44,393 nt of DNA from IMG/VR virus record IMGVR_UViG_3300023176_005896, positions 1 through 44,393 of that record; one strand, 5' to 3'. The stretch comes from a virus. Each line of letters starts with the position of its first letter. The stretch's first letter is position 1. The notes below the pieces were generated by a model that was not told where the DNA came from, did no database searches, and worked only from the letters and a program-made list of their open reading frames with translations. Shown here one piece after another: positions 16,941 to 26,417 of the stretch. The position numbers were made by a program, and so were the translations under genes.

Positions 16941-19898
16941 ATGGCAGATACAAGAGGCGTTTTCGGGTTATCACGAGCCTATCAAAGAATTGCAAGAGGA
17001 TCTTGGGTTGATCCTCGAACAGCATTTGCAGCTAACTTTGCTACAACTCCAAATGCTGGTTATTTTGCTGGTGGAACAACTCCATCAGAAATAAGTAGTA
17101 TTGATAAGTGTAATTTTACTGATGATACAACAGCATTACTTCCCTCTGCAGATTTGACAGGTGTCAGATCGACACATGGATCTGTAAGTTCAAATAAAGC
17201 AGGATATTATATTGGTGGAAGAACTCCTCTGATTTCATCGTGCGACAAACTTCTTTATTCAATTGAAACTATTGCCAAAACTCCAGGTCTAAACTTAACC
17301 TCAGTTATTCAAGATGCTAGAGGATTTGGAAACGACACTCATGGATACTCCACTGGTGGATATAATGGAAGTAGTTATGTCAGTGTTGTTGATAAGATCA
17401 TCTTTGGTACTGACACCAGTTTCCGTTTTCCAAGTGCTAACCTGATCACTCAAAGAAACATTCATGGAGCACTTGCGACTCAAGATGCTGGTTACGTCAC
17501 GAATGGATATGATGGTAGTGGTTATGTTAACAGTGCTGAAAAGACTGTTTTTGCAACGGATACGACAACAGCAATTCCTTCCACCTTCCCTGGTTCAAGG
17601 GGTGGTGTAACTGGAGCTTCAACGGACACAATCGGTTATATAAGTGGTGGTGTCGAACCAGGACCAATATTTTACAGCACAGTCAATAAATTCACTTTTT
17701 CCACCGAAACTCCTGGTGCTGCTCCCACTCTTCCCTCAGCAAACTCACTGCCTGCTTCACTGCAGTATAATGGTGGAGCAGCTACTTCATCTCTTGCTTA
17801 TTTTGCAGGAGGAAAAGGTTCTGGAGCTGCCATCAACACGATGTGTACGATTAATGCAGCGGATGACACCAAAACAAATGTTCCTGGTGCGAACCTGACT
17901 GCCACAAGATACAATTATTCTGCTGTTACTCCAAAAGGTCAGTCAAGAACAATTCCATCATATTTTGATGATTTCTCACAACACAATCCAAGTCAAAAAC
18001 ACGGACCAGTACACGGATATTGTCAGAACGGATATCGCTCATCACCAGGTGGACATGACACTGGGGTTACCAGAATCCAATTTTCTAATGACTCAGCATC
18101 AAGAATCCCCAGTGCTGACATTACACTCTCAACTCCAGCAGCAAATGGAAAGACTCCATTCTCAAATAATCAATTTGGTTATTTTGTGGGTGGAATCGGA
18201 CCATTGAGTGATATCATCAAACTCAATTATGCCACAGAAACAAGTGCCAACATTCCAGCTAAGATGGCTCAACCACAATCTGTTGGCAGTGGAGCAGCTT
18301 CAGATAAAACAGGTTATGTGTTGGGTGGATCAAAACCTGGTGCATATACTAACAACTGCATAAGTGTTGATTTAGCGACAGACACGTCTGAATTGCTCAC
18401 AAATAACCTCTCAATCGCTGCTGGTTTCAAGGCTGGTGTTTCCGATTCAACTGCTGCTTATGCTTGTGGTGGCGTTACTCCAGGACCCACAATTTATTCT
18501 ACTGTTGATAAATTCACTTTCTCCACTGAAAGTTCTGTAAGAGTTCCTGGTGCAAACCTGAGTGTTCCCAGAACCCAACCAGGTTCTTTGGGTGATCAGA
18601 CTGCAGGATACATTGTTGCAGGAGATGGTCCAGGTCCCAACTATTCTTCCACAGACAAACTCACTTATGCAAGTGAGACAACTCAAAGACAGACAACAGC
18701 AAACAGAACACAAACAAATATTGCATATTTTACTGGAACAGGAAACCAAACCACAGGTTATTGTTTTGGTGGGAACATTGCACCAAGTACAACTGGTTTC
18801 TCGTCAATTGATAAAATGTCCTTTGCGAGTGACACTTTCTACAGAAACACTTCTGACATGTGTTTCCCTTATTTTTCAAACTCTGCGGCTTCTGGTCGTG
18901 AACAAAACAGAACAATATTCAGACCACAAGAAACTCCAACACTGAACCAGTCACTTTCAACTTCAGGGATTCCTAATTTTGGATACATGGCTGGAGGAAG
19001 TGGTCCTGGATCAACATCACCCCTCAGTTCAATTGGTAAGTATAATTTTGAAACAGATACTAGATTGCCATTCACTGGTCAACTCAGTATTGCCCGTTAC
19101 ATTGGTGCTTCTGGGTCAAGTAGCACTGCTGGATACATTGCTATGGGACTTAGTTATGTTGCACCCACTTATTACAGACACTCAAGAGTAGATAAATTAA
19201 CATTTGCAACAGAAAATGTAGCACCTGTTCCTGGTGCTAATACACCAGTTTCTCTTCAGAATTCCTGCGGAGCAAGTAGTTCACTTGCTGCATATTTCTC
19301 TGGTGGTGCTCCTGGTCCTGTCGCAACAACACAGAAGTTGACTTTCTCAGATGAAACCACTGCTACTGTTCCTGGTGCTGCTCTAAGTGGTAATCGTGAT
19401 TCACCAAGAGCTGGAGCAAGTTCTTCTGCAATGTATATGTGTGGAGGTGTAGTACCAGGCTCTGTACCACTCAGCACTGTGGACAAATTGATATTCTCCA
19501 CTGATACAACTTCAGTAACTCCAAGTGCTGCATTGAATGGAACTCGTTATGTTGGTGCCATGGCAGGAAATGCCACACAAGGATATTATGGTGGTGGACT
19601 TCGTTATACTGGTTCATATGTTGGATTATCTGACATCAATAAAATCAATTATTCAACAGACACTACTCAACTAATTGGAGCATCTTTAAGCAGAAGTAGT
19701 TGGAATATAGGAGCAACAGGAAATGCTACAAAAGCATATTTCGCTGGTGGTGTTCCTGGTTCTGTGTCAACAGTTGACAAATTAGATTATGTAACAGAGA
19801 CGACAACACTTGCAGAACCCTTGAGTGGAACACGTTACGGTATAATTGGAGTAAGTGGAAGAGTCAATGCAGGAGCATATACTTCCAACGTCTTATAA
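16941..19898 (+). CDS. kelch-like propeller repeat protein A, 985 aa
   Basis: The N-terminus (MADTRGVFGL, then SWVDPRTAF) is shared with the proteins at 22784 and 27241. From residue ~40 I count 18 repeats of 45-54 residues with the pattern GYxxGG, then STVDKxxFxTDT, then xxPSANL, then a Gly/Ser-rich turn. They fall into three sets of six (about 40-334, 363-655, 681-976) separated by spacers of 28 and 25 residues that lack the motif. Six GYxxGG repeats suit a kelch-like beta-propeller, so I predict three propellers in one chain, ending SNVL. Genomic position beside fibres suggests an adhesin or fibre tip. No sugar-oxidase active site is visible. Confidence 0.75.
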   Translation: MADTRGVFGLSRAYQRIARGSWVDPRTAFAANFATTPNAGYFAGGTTPSEISSIDKCNFTDDTTALLPSADLTGVRSTHGSVSSNKAGYYIGGRTPLISSCDKLLYSIETIAKTPGLNLTSVIQDARGFGNDTHGYSTGGYNGSSYVSVVDKIIFGTDTSFRFPSANLITQRNIHGALATQDAGYVTNGYDGSGYVNSAEKTVFATDTTTAIPSTFPGSRGGVTGASTDTIGYISGGVEPGPIFYSTVNKFTFSTETPGAAPTLPSANSLPASLQYNGGAATSSLAYFAGGKGSGAAINTMCTINAADDTKTNVPGANLTATRYNYSAVTPKGQSRTIPSYFDDFSQHNPSQKHGPVHGYCQNGYRSSPGGHDTGVTRIQFSNDSASRIPSADITLSTPAANGKTPFSNNQFGYFVGGIGPLSDIIKLNYATETSANIPAKMAQPQSVGSGAASDKTGYVLGGSKPGAYTNNCISVDLATDTSELLTNNLSIAAGFKAGVSDSTAAYACGGVTPGPTIYSTVDKFTFSTESSVRVPGANLSVPRTQPGSLGDQTAGYIVAGDGPGPNYSSTDKLTYASETTQRQTTANRTQTNIAYFTGTGNQTTGYCFGGNIAPSTTGFSSIDKMSFASDTFYRNTSDMCFPYFSNSAASGREQNRTIFRPQETPTLNQSLSTSGIPNFGYMAGGSGPGSTSPLSSIGKYNFETDTRLPFTGQLSIARYIGASGSSSTAGYIAMGLSYVAPTYYRHSRVDKLTFATENVAPVPGANTPVSLQNSCGASSSLAAYFSGGAPGPVATTQKLTFSDETTATVPGAALSGNRDSPRAGASSSAMYMCGGVVPGSVPLSTVDKLIFSTDTTSVTPSAALNGTRYVGAMAGNATQGYYGGGLRYTGSYVGLSDINKINYSTDTTQLIGASLSRSSWNIGATGNATKAYFAGGVPGSVSTVDKLDYVTETTTLAEPLSGTRYGIIGVSGRVNAGAYTSNVL

Positions 19899-19903
19899 GT
19901 AGG

Positions 19904-19921
19904 TTATAATAAACAAAAACA
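19904..19921 (+). promoter_or_regulatory. TATAAT-containing element after propeller A
   Basis: TTATAATAAACAAAAACA recurs with small changes after propeller genes B and C. It carries TATAAT 17 bases before the next ATG, which has no Shine-Dalgarno, so it may be a -10 element giving a very short leader. No good -35 is visible. Confidence 0.45.
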
Positions 19922-19927
19922 GATATT

Positions 19928-20575
19928 ATGGGTGTGATGATTGGTCTCCCTTGTGGGGGAGGCAATATTAGTGAGAAGACCACTGTTGGTTTGTTCAATC
20001 TTGCAAAGGCATTTGTAAGAAACAACATTCCACATGGACTTCTTACGCTTTCTAATTCTTCTCTGATTGGTCACGCTCGCTCCAGAGTTGCCAACTTCTT
20101 TATCAACAACACGGATTTTGAATATCTGTTCTTTCTGGACAGTGACATCGGTTTTGATGCTCAGGATGTGATAAAATTATTGTCGTATCAGGTGCACATT
20201 GTATCTGCTGCTTATCCGATGAAAGTCTTGCCACCAAGATATTGTGTAAATTTCTCTTATCCAGAAAAAAGATACAGAAACTTAATCAAAATTGATGGCA
20301 ACGGAATGGGATTTGTTCTCATTCATCGCAGAGTTTTTACGGATATCGCACAACGTTATCCTGGTCTAAAATACACACCATCGGATTACCACTCGGAGGA
20401 TCCTCACACTGAAGGTGAAATGAATAACTCTTATCATTACTTCGCTGAAATGAAAATTGGAGATGGTTTTCTCTCGGAGGATAAAGCATTCTTCCGCAGA
20501 GCAACAGATGTTGGTTATGACACATGGTTAGACCGAGAAATTAAATTGAATCACACTGGTTATCACATTTATTAA
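19928..20575 (+). CDS. GT-A fold glycosyltransferase, 215 aa
   Basis: The N-terminus (MGVMIGLPCGGG) and a LTLSNSSLIGHARSRVANFF segment resemble GT2-like phage glycosyltransferases that bind a nucleotide sugar. The metal-binding DxD is FFLDSDIGF at Asp71-Asp73. A SEDKAFFRRA motif (183-185) sits where the catalytic ED or xED lies in this superfamily, followed by LNHTGYHIY, with the conserved late His at 209. An inverting or retaining mode cannot be told. It lies directly after propeller A and is in the same frame as the next glycosyltransferase, separated only by TAA and one codon. The likely acceptor is a virion protein or phage/host glycan; the context favours a fibre protein. Confidence 0.8.
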   Translation: MGVMIGLPCGGGNISEKTTVGLFNLAKAFVRNNIPHGLLTLSNSSLIGHARSRVANFFINNTDFEYLFFLDSDIGFDAQDVIKLLSYQVHIVSAAYPMKVLPPRYCVNFSYPEKRYRNLIKIDGNGMGFVLIHRRVFTDIAQRYPGLKYTPSDYHSEDPHTEGEMNNSYHYFAEMKIGDGFLSEDKAFFRRATDVGYDTWLDREIKLNHTGYHIY

Positions 20576-20578
20576 ATC

Positions 20579-22375
20579 ATGGCAGAACCAATTACAGGCG
20601 GAACTGAAAAGTGTTATGTTCGTTTGGCAGAACATTATCAATTCCCACCCAACGTGTTTGTTTCTCATCTCCCAGAAGAGTTGAGAAAATCAGATCATCC
20701 TTATAAGATTCTGTGGGCACATCATGCTTTTGATCAACCACTGTTTCTGAACTTTGATCACAACTTGGTGAATCACATTGTTTCACCATCTGAGTGGAAC
20801 AAAGAAATGTTTGTGAAGTTTCACAATGTTCCAGCGGATAAGATTACTGTCATTCCTGTTGGCATTTATGACATCTTCACTCACTCCGCGAATAAAACAA
20901 AGACAATGATTTACACCTCCATCCCTTACAAAGGGTTGGCAGTGTTATCACAAATCATTCCTCGCATTCTTGAGAGACATCCTGACACTAAGTTTAAGAT
21001 CTTCTCATCAATGTCTCTTTATGGACCATTGAATGATCCTTACATTGAATTGTATGAGGAACTGAAACTCAATCCAAGTGTTGAGTATTCATCTGCTGTG
21101 ACTCAGGATGAACTGGTCAAGCATTATCAGGAGTCTGCTTTCTTTGTTCATCCAAACATTTGGGAGGAAACATTCTGCCAGGCAATGTGTGAGGCAATGA
21201 GGTGTGGTGCTTATCCAATCATTACTAACATTGGAGCACTTGCAGAAGTTGCTGGTCAGGATCATGCCAGTGTGGTTCCCATTGAGGGAAAGAACACAAC
21301 AAAGGGTTGGGAGGTCACAGAAAACTTTCTAAATAACTTCACTGAGACATGTTGTAAGGCACTTGACTTTTTTGACAAGGAACGACCTTATTATGATCAA
21401 GTCTCAAAAAACATCTCTGATTATATCGTTGAAAGATATAATTGGAAGACCATCGCACACTCTTGGAAAACTTTAATTCACAACATCACTGGAGATACTA
21501 TGACTACGGATAATTCCACTGCATTGACTTATACACCAATCAATGCTCAACAAGCGGTGAATGACGAGGAGTATCTTCGTCTTGCTTTTGATAATGTTCT
21601 TCGTTGGGATGAGAGTGACAGGGAGATGGCTCAGGGTCGAACCAACTTCCAACTTGAGAAGTTCATTGGTCTGAACACTCACAACATCTCTGTTTCCTTT
21701 GAGCACATCCTCAAAGAGCGTCGTGGGATGGCAACTGGTTACATGTACAAACTCATCGAGATGAAGGAAAAGGTTCGTGAGTTTGAATACAAGTGGAATG
21801 ATAAAGATAAGTCGAAACCCATCATGTGGGAGCAAGGTGGTCCTGGTGGTGGACACCAGAAACTCTGCTGGTATGATTTGGATGAATTGTCAATGACTCA
21901 CTATCTGAAGTCTTCTGAACTTGAGATTCGTGATCGTCTGCACCAGATGGAGCACCTGGATAAGATGCTTGATGCATTGATTGAGCGTAATGGTGGTAAG
22001 ATTCCTGACAGAGAACAGTTCCTGGCAGAGAATGAGAACTATTGGGATACTCGCCTTGCTGAGCAGGCACTGGATGACCTGATGGCAGCACAAACTGGTA
22101 TCAGTGGTGGTAACCTCCAGGCAATGCGTCGTGCTTCTGGTCCTTCCATTGTTGATGGTCAGAATGAACTGAAGGAAGGTTATCTGCCAATGGATAAACT
22201 TCTCACTCAAGAAGGACGACTGGAGTTCATTCAAGACCTGCAATCCAAAGTTCTCAAAGGTTATGAGAAGATCTCTGGTAAGGACATGGGTCAAGGAACA
22301 CTGAAGGCAGCAGAAGAGCAGAAGCAACTGGGTCAAAGTTACTTCAATGCTGGTCAAGGTTTCAAGGAAGAATGA
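20579..22375 (+). CDS. GT-B glycosyltransferase fused to a helical domain, 598 aa
   Basis: Residues 1 to about 305 are a GT4-like GT-B enzyme: GGTEKCYVRLAEHY at the N-terminus, VIPVGIY, and the EX7E signature (Glu197 to Glu205 in EETFCQAMCE). The usual first beta strand before GGTE is missing, so the fold may be short or the start lies upstream. From about 308 the protein changes to a long helical, charged region (MTTDNSTALTYTPINAQQ, then coiled-coil-like segments to the end) with no enzyme motif. The junction has an internal ATG at 21500 with GGAG five bases before it, so the helical part may also be made alone (291 aa). The end overlaps the next gene by ATGA. Confidence 0.75.
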   Translation: MAEPITGGTEKCYVRLAEHYQFPPNVFVSHLPEELRKSDHPYKILWAHHAFDQPLFLNFDHNLVNHIVSPSEWNKEMFVKFHNVPADKITVIPVGIYDIFTHSANKTKTMIYTSIPYKGLAVLSQIIPRILERHPDTKFKIFSSMSLYGPLNDPYIELYEELKLNPSVEYSSAVTQDELVKHYQESAFFVHPNIWEETFCQAMCEAMRCGAYPIITNIGALAEVAGQDHASVVPIEGKNTTKGWEVTENFLNNFTETCCKALDFFDKERPYYDQVSKNISDYIVERYNWKTIAHSWKTLIHNITGDTMTTDNSTALTYTPINAQQAVNDEEYLRLAFDNVLRWDESDREMAQGRTNFQLEKFIGLNTHNISVSFEHILKERRGMATGYMYKLIEMKEKVREFEYKWNDKDKSKPIMWEQGGPGGGHQKLCWYDLDELSMTHYLKSSELEIRDRLHQMEHLDKMLDALIERNGGKIPDREQFLAENENYWDTRLAEQALDDLMAAQTGISGGNLQAMRRASGPSIVDGQNELKEGYLPMDKLLTQEGRLEFIQDLQSKVLKGYEKISGKDMGQGTLKAAEEQKQLGQSYFNAGQGFKEE

Positions 22376-22791
22376 GCGAACAGGTCATTGTAGTTGATGA
22401 CTTTTATGATATTCCTTTTCCATATCATAAAAGTTTCCTTGATAATGAGTGTCGGATTACAGAAGAGACTGGTGGTAAGATTTCACAGTTGCTGAGACAT
22501 CCAATTCAGATTGTTTCGGCAACCAATGAAGTCAATGGGACTGATGAGATTGTATCATTTCCAAACCACCAGTGGATTGCTGTCATTTATTTGACACTTC
22601 CTTTGTGTGGTTGGGGTGAACATGGACTCAAGTTCTTCACCCCAGAAGGAAAACAATATGGTAACATCACAGCAAAATACAACAGGATGGTGTTGTTTAG
22701 AGGAAATCTCCCTCATTCTTATGGTAAAGGTTATGGGGATAATCTAAATAACAGTATGCTTTTCCAGAGAATCGTTGTAAAAGATGGCTAA
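22372..22791 (+). CDS. degenerate 2OG-Fe(II) oxygenase homologue, 139 aa
   Basis: The N-terminus (VIVVDDFYDIP) and the C-terminal block (KYNRMVLFRGNLPHSYG, FGD-like YGDNLNN, FQRIV) align by eye with the 206-aa oxygenase at 25797. The distal His115 is kept. The HxD iron motif, expected just before AVIYLTLP, is replaced (VSFPNHQW), and the protein is about 65 residues shorter. I therefore predict loss of iron-dependent catalysis, with a possible binding or pseudoenzyme role. It overlaps propeller B by eight bases and the fused glycosyltransferase by four. Confidence 0.6.
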   Translation: MSEQVIVVDDFYDIPFPYHKSFLDNECRITEETGGKISQLLRHPIQIVSATNEVNGTDEIVSFPNHQWIAVIYLTLPLCGWGEHGLKFFTPEGKQYGNITAKYNRMVLFRGNLPHSYGKGYGDNLNNSMLFQRIVVKDG

Positions 22792-25777
22792 TACCCGTGG
22801 TGTTTTCAGTTTACAAGATATCCGTTTCGCCCAAGAGGACGGTGACTGGGTAGATCCTGGTGCATCTTTTGTTAAGAACTTTCCGTTCTCGGGAACTCCC
22901 AATGTTGGGTACTTTGCTGGTGGATCAACTCCGTCAGATGTAAGTAGTCTTGACAAGATGACTTTTACTGATGATACAACGGTTCTCGTTCCCAGTGCAA
23001 ATCTAACTGCCACAAACCGTACGTTGTGTGGATTTGGTAATCGATTTAATGCTTATTGGTCTGGTGGAAGATATGGTGGTCCAGCAGCTTTTTACTCTGG
23101 TGTAGAAAAACTTTCTTATCAAACAGACACCCTTACAAAAGCACCTGCATCTAATCTTCCTACAGGAACATCGGATGCGGCTGGAACTGCAATTGATGAA
23201 TATGGTTATATTTGCGCGGGCAGCACCCCGAGTAATGTCACCACTGTAAACAAATTGGTGTTTACACATGACACAGTAACACAAAGTCCATCTTCCGCTC
23301 TGAACACGGCAAGAAATGGACATGCTGCGATTGGAAATCAAACTGCTTGTTATATCTGTGGTGGAGAAACACCAATTACCAGTAATGTTGAGAAAGTAAC
23401 CTTTGCGACGGACACAAGAGAGGCAGTTAGTGCCAATGTCGCACAACTAAGAGCTGTTTATGGTGCTTCAGGTGATGCTGCTGGTTACATTGGTGGTGGT
23501 AATGATGGTGGTCCAGTCTCGACTCGACACAAGTCTACTGTTGTTAAATTTACTTTCTCAGGAGAGACAACAAGCACTCTCCCTTCAGCTAATTCTCTGA
23601 GAAACGTTGGGTCAAACATGCAAGGTGCTGGAAATTCAACTCACGGTTACTTTGGTGGTGGCAATGGACCTGCGAGTAACTTTAGTAACTTTACTAAGAT
23701 TCAATTCTCTGATGACACTGCATCGAACGTCCCCACTGGCGGCAATCTGACTGCCACGAGATATAATGGGGCTGCTGCTTGTCCAAGAGGTAAAGCATTT
23801 ACGCACTCAGGTTATATTGCGAGAGAACAAAACCTGAAGTTTGAGCAGTTTGATGAGGCTGCTTACTACATGGGAGGTTATGGTAACCTCTCACACACCA
23901 GCAGGATGGACTTCACCACGGATACTCTGGGAAGAAATCCTGGTGCTTCGCTTTACATAGGAAGAGCAGCTTGTCAGGGCATGGCAAGCTCCAAAGCAGT
24001 CTATGCAGCAATGGGGTCTGGAGCATCTGATTACAGTAGCATTGATAAACTTACTGTAGCAGATCAGACGACTGCAAGAGTTCCTGCTAACATGAACAAC
24101 GCTCAATATGACGCAGCAATCTGTACATCAGAGAATGCTGGTTATTCTGCTGGTGGTCTTCCTGGTCCAAAGTCCTCTGTTGATAAGTTCTCATTTGGTT
24201 CTGACACGGCTACTCTTCTTCCAGGAACTACTTTTGTAACTCCAGCTAAGTATCACCTGGGTTCTGTCAGTACCATGAAGTCACATGGTTATTATGCAGG
24301 AGGTATTACTCCTTCAGCAAACAGTGCTGTTGATCGAATTGATTATGCAACAGAAACAGTGGGTCGCGTTCAAAACCTTCCAGCAAATAGAGCATACATT
24401 GCTGGAATGTCTGGACCAGAATTTGGTTATTTCTCCTTGGGTTCTCCAGGTCCACTGACAAATGCTGTCAAAATTCAGTTCTCAACTGATACAGTTTCTG
24501 ACAGCATCACTGCAATTTCTTACACACCTTACCTTAACACCTATAACGTTGATCAGGCAGGAAACTCATCAACTCATGGTTACGCAGTTGGTGGATGGCA
24601 GTATAATTCCATATGTCAAAAACTAAATTACGCAACTGAACAGTATTCACTTGTTCACACAGCTAACATTGATTATGCAGGCGCTGGAGTTCCAAGTGGA
24701 ACCAATAACGCAGCATTTACTGGAACAATGGAGAACCACCGCAGTCTTCATGTTCCTAAGACCACAACTTATAACAGTTTCCTTCCCTCTGCATATTCAA
24801 GTGCACCTGATTTTGCTTTGATGAATGGAGGTGGAGCTCCAAGTGCTTCATCTTCAACAGACAAACTTACATTCTCCACAGAAACAGGATCGAGCAGTCC
24901 AGCTCGAAACACTCTTGCGAGAAGCAATTATCTTGCTGGTTTTAGTAACACAACTTATGGTTGGACTTGTGGTGGATACACTGGACCACCAGCGTACACT
25001 GCTTATTCGACCACGGACAGAGTTACTTATTCGACCGAGACGATGGTCAATGTTCCATCATCAAACATGCCTGGGACTGGTCGTTATGGTGGTGGTTATA
25101 GTTCGTCACCATCTGCTGGTTATTATGTTGCTGGTTATATTGGGAGTCAGCAATCAAGCACTCTCAAATTGCCCTTCACTCCTGGAACTTGGTCAACTCT
25201 TCCATCATCAGGCAATCTTAGCAGTGGTCGATATTATTTCCAAGGTGGTGGTGGAAAAGATAAGGGTTATTTCGGCGGTGGATCAGATTCAGGTGTTCCT
25301 GGTGTTGTCACAAAATATGATAAACTCACATATTCCACCGATACAATGCAAATTTGCAGCACTCTAAACACATCTGATCTACGACAGGTTGGTCAGATGG
25401 CTGGAATGTCTAAGGGATGTTATATTGGAACGGGACAAAACCCTGGTTCTCCAAATCCTGTTCCCCTCTCTGGTTACTTTATGGACTTTGCAACTGACAC
25501 TTCTAGGAGTATTGCTGGAGTGGTCACTTTAGGTAGGGCCTCTACACAATATGCTGCAACTGAACGTGAGGCATATTGGGTTGCTGGAATCAGTCCAGCT
25601 GGTCTTTATGGTTCTCCAGCATACAGTTCCATATCATCAACTGATAAATTCTCTTATGCAACGGAGACTGCGGAGAAACTTCCATCTGCAGATGCTCCTC
25701 AGTACAGAGCAGGTGCCTCAAGTATGAATCCTCGTGAAAATGGTGTCGTTCAACCACTCGAATCAAACGTCCTGTAA
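22784..25777 (+). CDS. kelch-like propeller repeat protein B, 997 aa
   Basis: A paralogue of propeller A: MANTRGVFSL, then DWVDPGASF, then 18 GYxxGG/DKxxFxTDT/PSANL repeats from residue ~42, again in three sets of six with motif-free spacers (ending near AFTHSGYIAREQN and AFTGTMENHRS), and a SNVL end. Sequence identity to A looks limited outside repeat consensus positions, so the copies are old or evolve fast. It starts inside the 3' end of the degenerate oxygenase gene. Predicted function is surface recognition, with repeat loops giving variation. Confidence 0.75.
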   Translation: MANTRGVFSLQDIRFAQEDGDWVDPGASFVKNFPFSGTPNVGYFAGGSTPSDVSSLDKMTFTDDTTVLVPSANLTATNRTLCGFGNRFNAYWSGGRYGGPAAFYSGVEKLSYQTDTLTKAPASNLPTGTSDAAGTAIDEYGYICAGSTPSNVTTVNKLVFTHDTVTQSPSSALNTARNGHAAIGNQTACYICGGETPITSNVEKVTFATDTREAVSANVAQLRAVYGASGDAAGYIGGGNDGGPVSTRHKSTVVKFTFSGETTSTLPSANSLRNVGSNMQGAGNSTHGYFGGGNGPASNFSNFTKIQFSDDTASNVPTGGNLTATRYNGAAACPRGKAFTHSGYIAREQNLKFEQFDEAAYYMGGYGNLSHTSRMDFTTDTLGRNPGASLYIGRAACQGMASSKAVYAAMGSGASDYSSIDKLTVADQTTARVPANMNNAQYDAAICTSENAGYSAGGLPGPKSSVDKFSFGSDTATLLPGTTFVTPAKYHLGSVSTMKSHGYYAGGITPSANSAVDRIDYATETVGRVQNLPANRAYIAGMSGPEFGYFSLGSPGPLTNAVKIQFSTDTVSDSITAISYTPYLNTYNVDQAGNSSTHGYAVGGWQYNSICQKLNYATEQYSLVHTANIDYAGAGVPSGTNNAAFTGTMENHRSLHVPKTTTYNSFLPSAYSSAPDFALMNGGGAPSASSSTDKLTFSTETGSSSPARNTLARSNYLAGFSNTTYGWTCGGYTGPPAYTAYSTTDRVTYSTETMVNVPSSNMPGTGRYGGGYSSSPSAGYYVAGYIGSQQSSTLKLPFTPGTWSTLPSSGNLSSGRYYFQGGGGKDKGYFGGGSDSGVPGVVTKYDKLTYSTDTMQICSTLNTSDLRQVGQMAGMSKGCYIGTGQNPGSPNPVPLSGYFMDFATDTSRSIAGVVTLGRASTQYAATEREAYWVAGISPAGLYGSPAYSSISSTDKFSYATETAEKLPSADAPQYRAGASSMNPRENGVVQPLESNVL

Positions 25778-25778
25778 G

Positions 25779-25797
25779 TTATAATAAACAGAAAACA
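25779..25797 (+). promoter_or_regulatory. TATAAT-containing element after propeller B
   Basis: TTATAATAAACAGAAAACA begins one base after the stop and runs into the ATG of the oxygenase gene. It is the second member of the family described at 19904. TATAAT ends 11 bases before the start codon, so transcripts from it would be nearly leaderless. Confidence 0.45.
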
Positions 25798-26417
25798 TGA
25801 AGAGAAGTATTATTATTGTGGATGATTTTCATCCCAATCCCGATGAAGTTCGTCATACAGCACTCACAGCAGATTATCCACAACCAGAGGATAGTTACAC
25901 ATATCCTGGTAGAAACTCACGTCAGAACTATTATCCACCTGAACTTCATCAGGCATTTGAAACTCTTCTGAACAGGAAACTCACTCCTGCTCCAAACAAT
26001 GGATATTTCAGAATTTCATTGGAAAATGACAGTTTCAAACAGGATGTTCATGTTGACCCCAACTGGGAGTTTGGTGCTGTTTGTTATTTGAATCCACCCG
26101 AACAATGTGTCGATGAGGGTGGCACATCATTCTGGAAACACAATAAAACTGGAATGGAATCTTGTGCCAGAACACCAGAGATTTCAAAACTGTGGGGATA
26201 TTCACAAGAAAAAGAAGCCTGGTGGACAACAGTTTATGGAGAGGGATTGGATAGATCAAAGTGGACCAGATACTTGCTGTCACCCATGAAGTATAATCGA
26301 ATGGTGGTCTTCAGGTCTGATCTGTGGCACTCACACAATTATAATTTTGGTGATCGTTTTGAGAATGGAAGACTGGTTCAATTGTTCTTCTTCAACCCAA
26401 CCGAATGGTTTGATTGA
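25797..26417 (+). CDS. 2OG-Fe(II) oxygenase-like protein (DUF6445-type), 206 aa
   Basis: The start region (MKRSIIIVDDFHPNPDEVR) and the core match small phage oxygenases. Iron ligands are visible as His85-x-Asp87 (QDVHVDPNWEFGAVCYL) and a distal His in LWHSH (178 or 180). Arg192 (GRLVQLFFF) is placed to bind the 2-oxoglutarate carboxylate. EGGTSFWKH is a typical double-stranded beta-helix segment. Members use Fe(II), O2 and 2-oxoglutarate to hydroxylate a substrate. The neighbouring propellers and the sulfotransferase, which overlaps by one base, make a fibre protein or its glycan the likely target. The substrate is unknown. Confidence 0.75.
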   Translation: MKRSIIIVDDFHPNPDEVRHTALTADYPQPEDSYTYPGRNSRQNYYPPELHQAFETLLNRKLTPAPNNGYFRISLENDSFKQDVHVDPNWEFGAVCYLNPPEQCVDEGGTSFWKHNKTGMESCARTPEISKLWGYSQEKEAWWTTVYGEGLDRSKWTRYLLSPMKYNRMVVFRSDLWHSHNYNFGDRFENGRLVQLFFFNPTEWFD

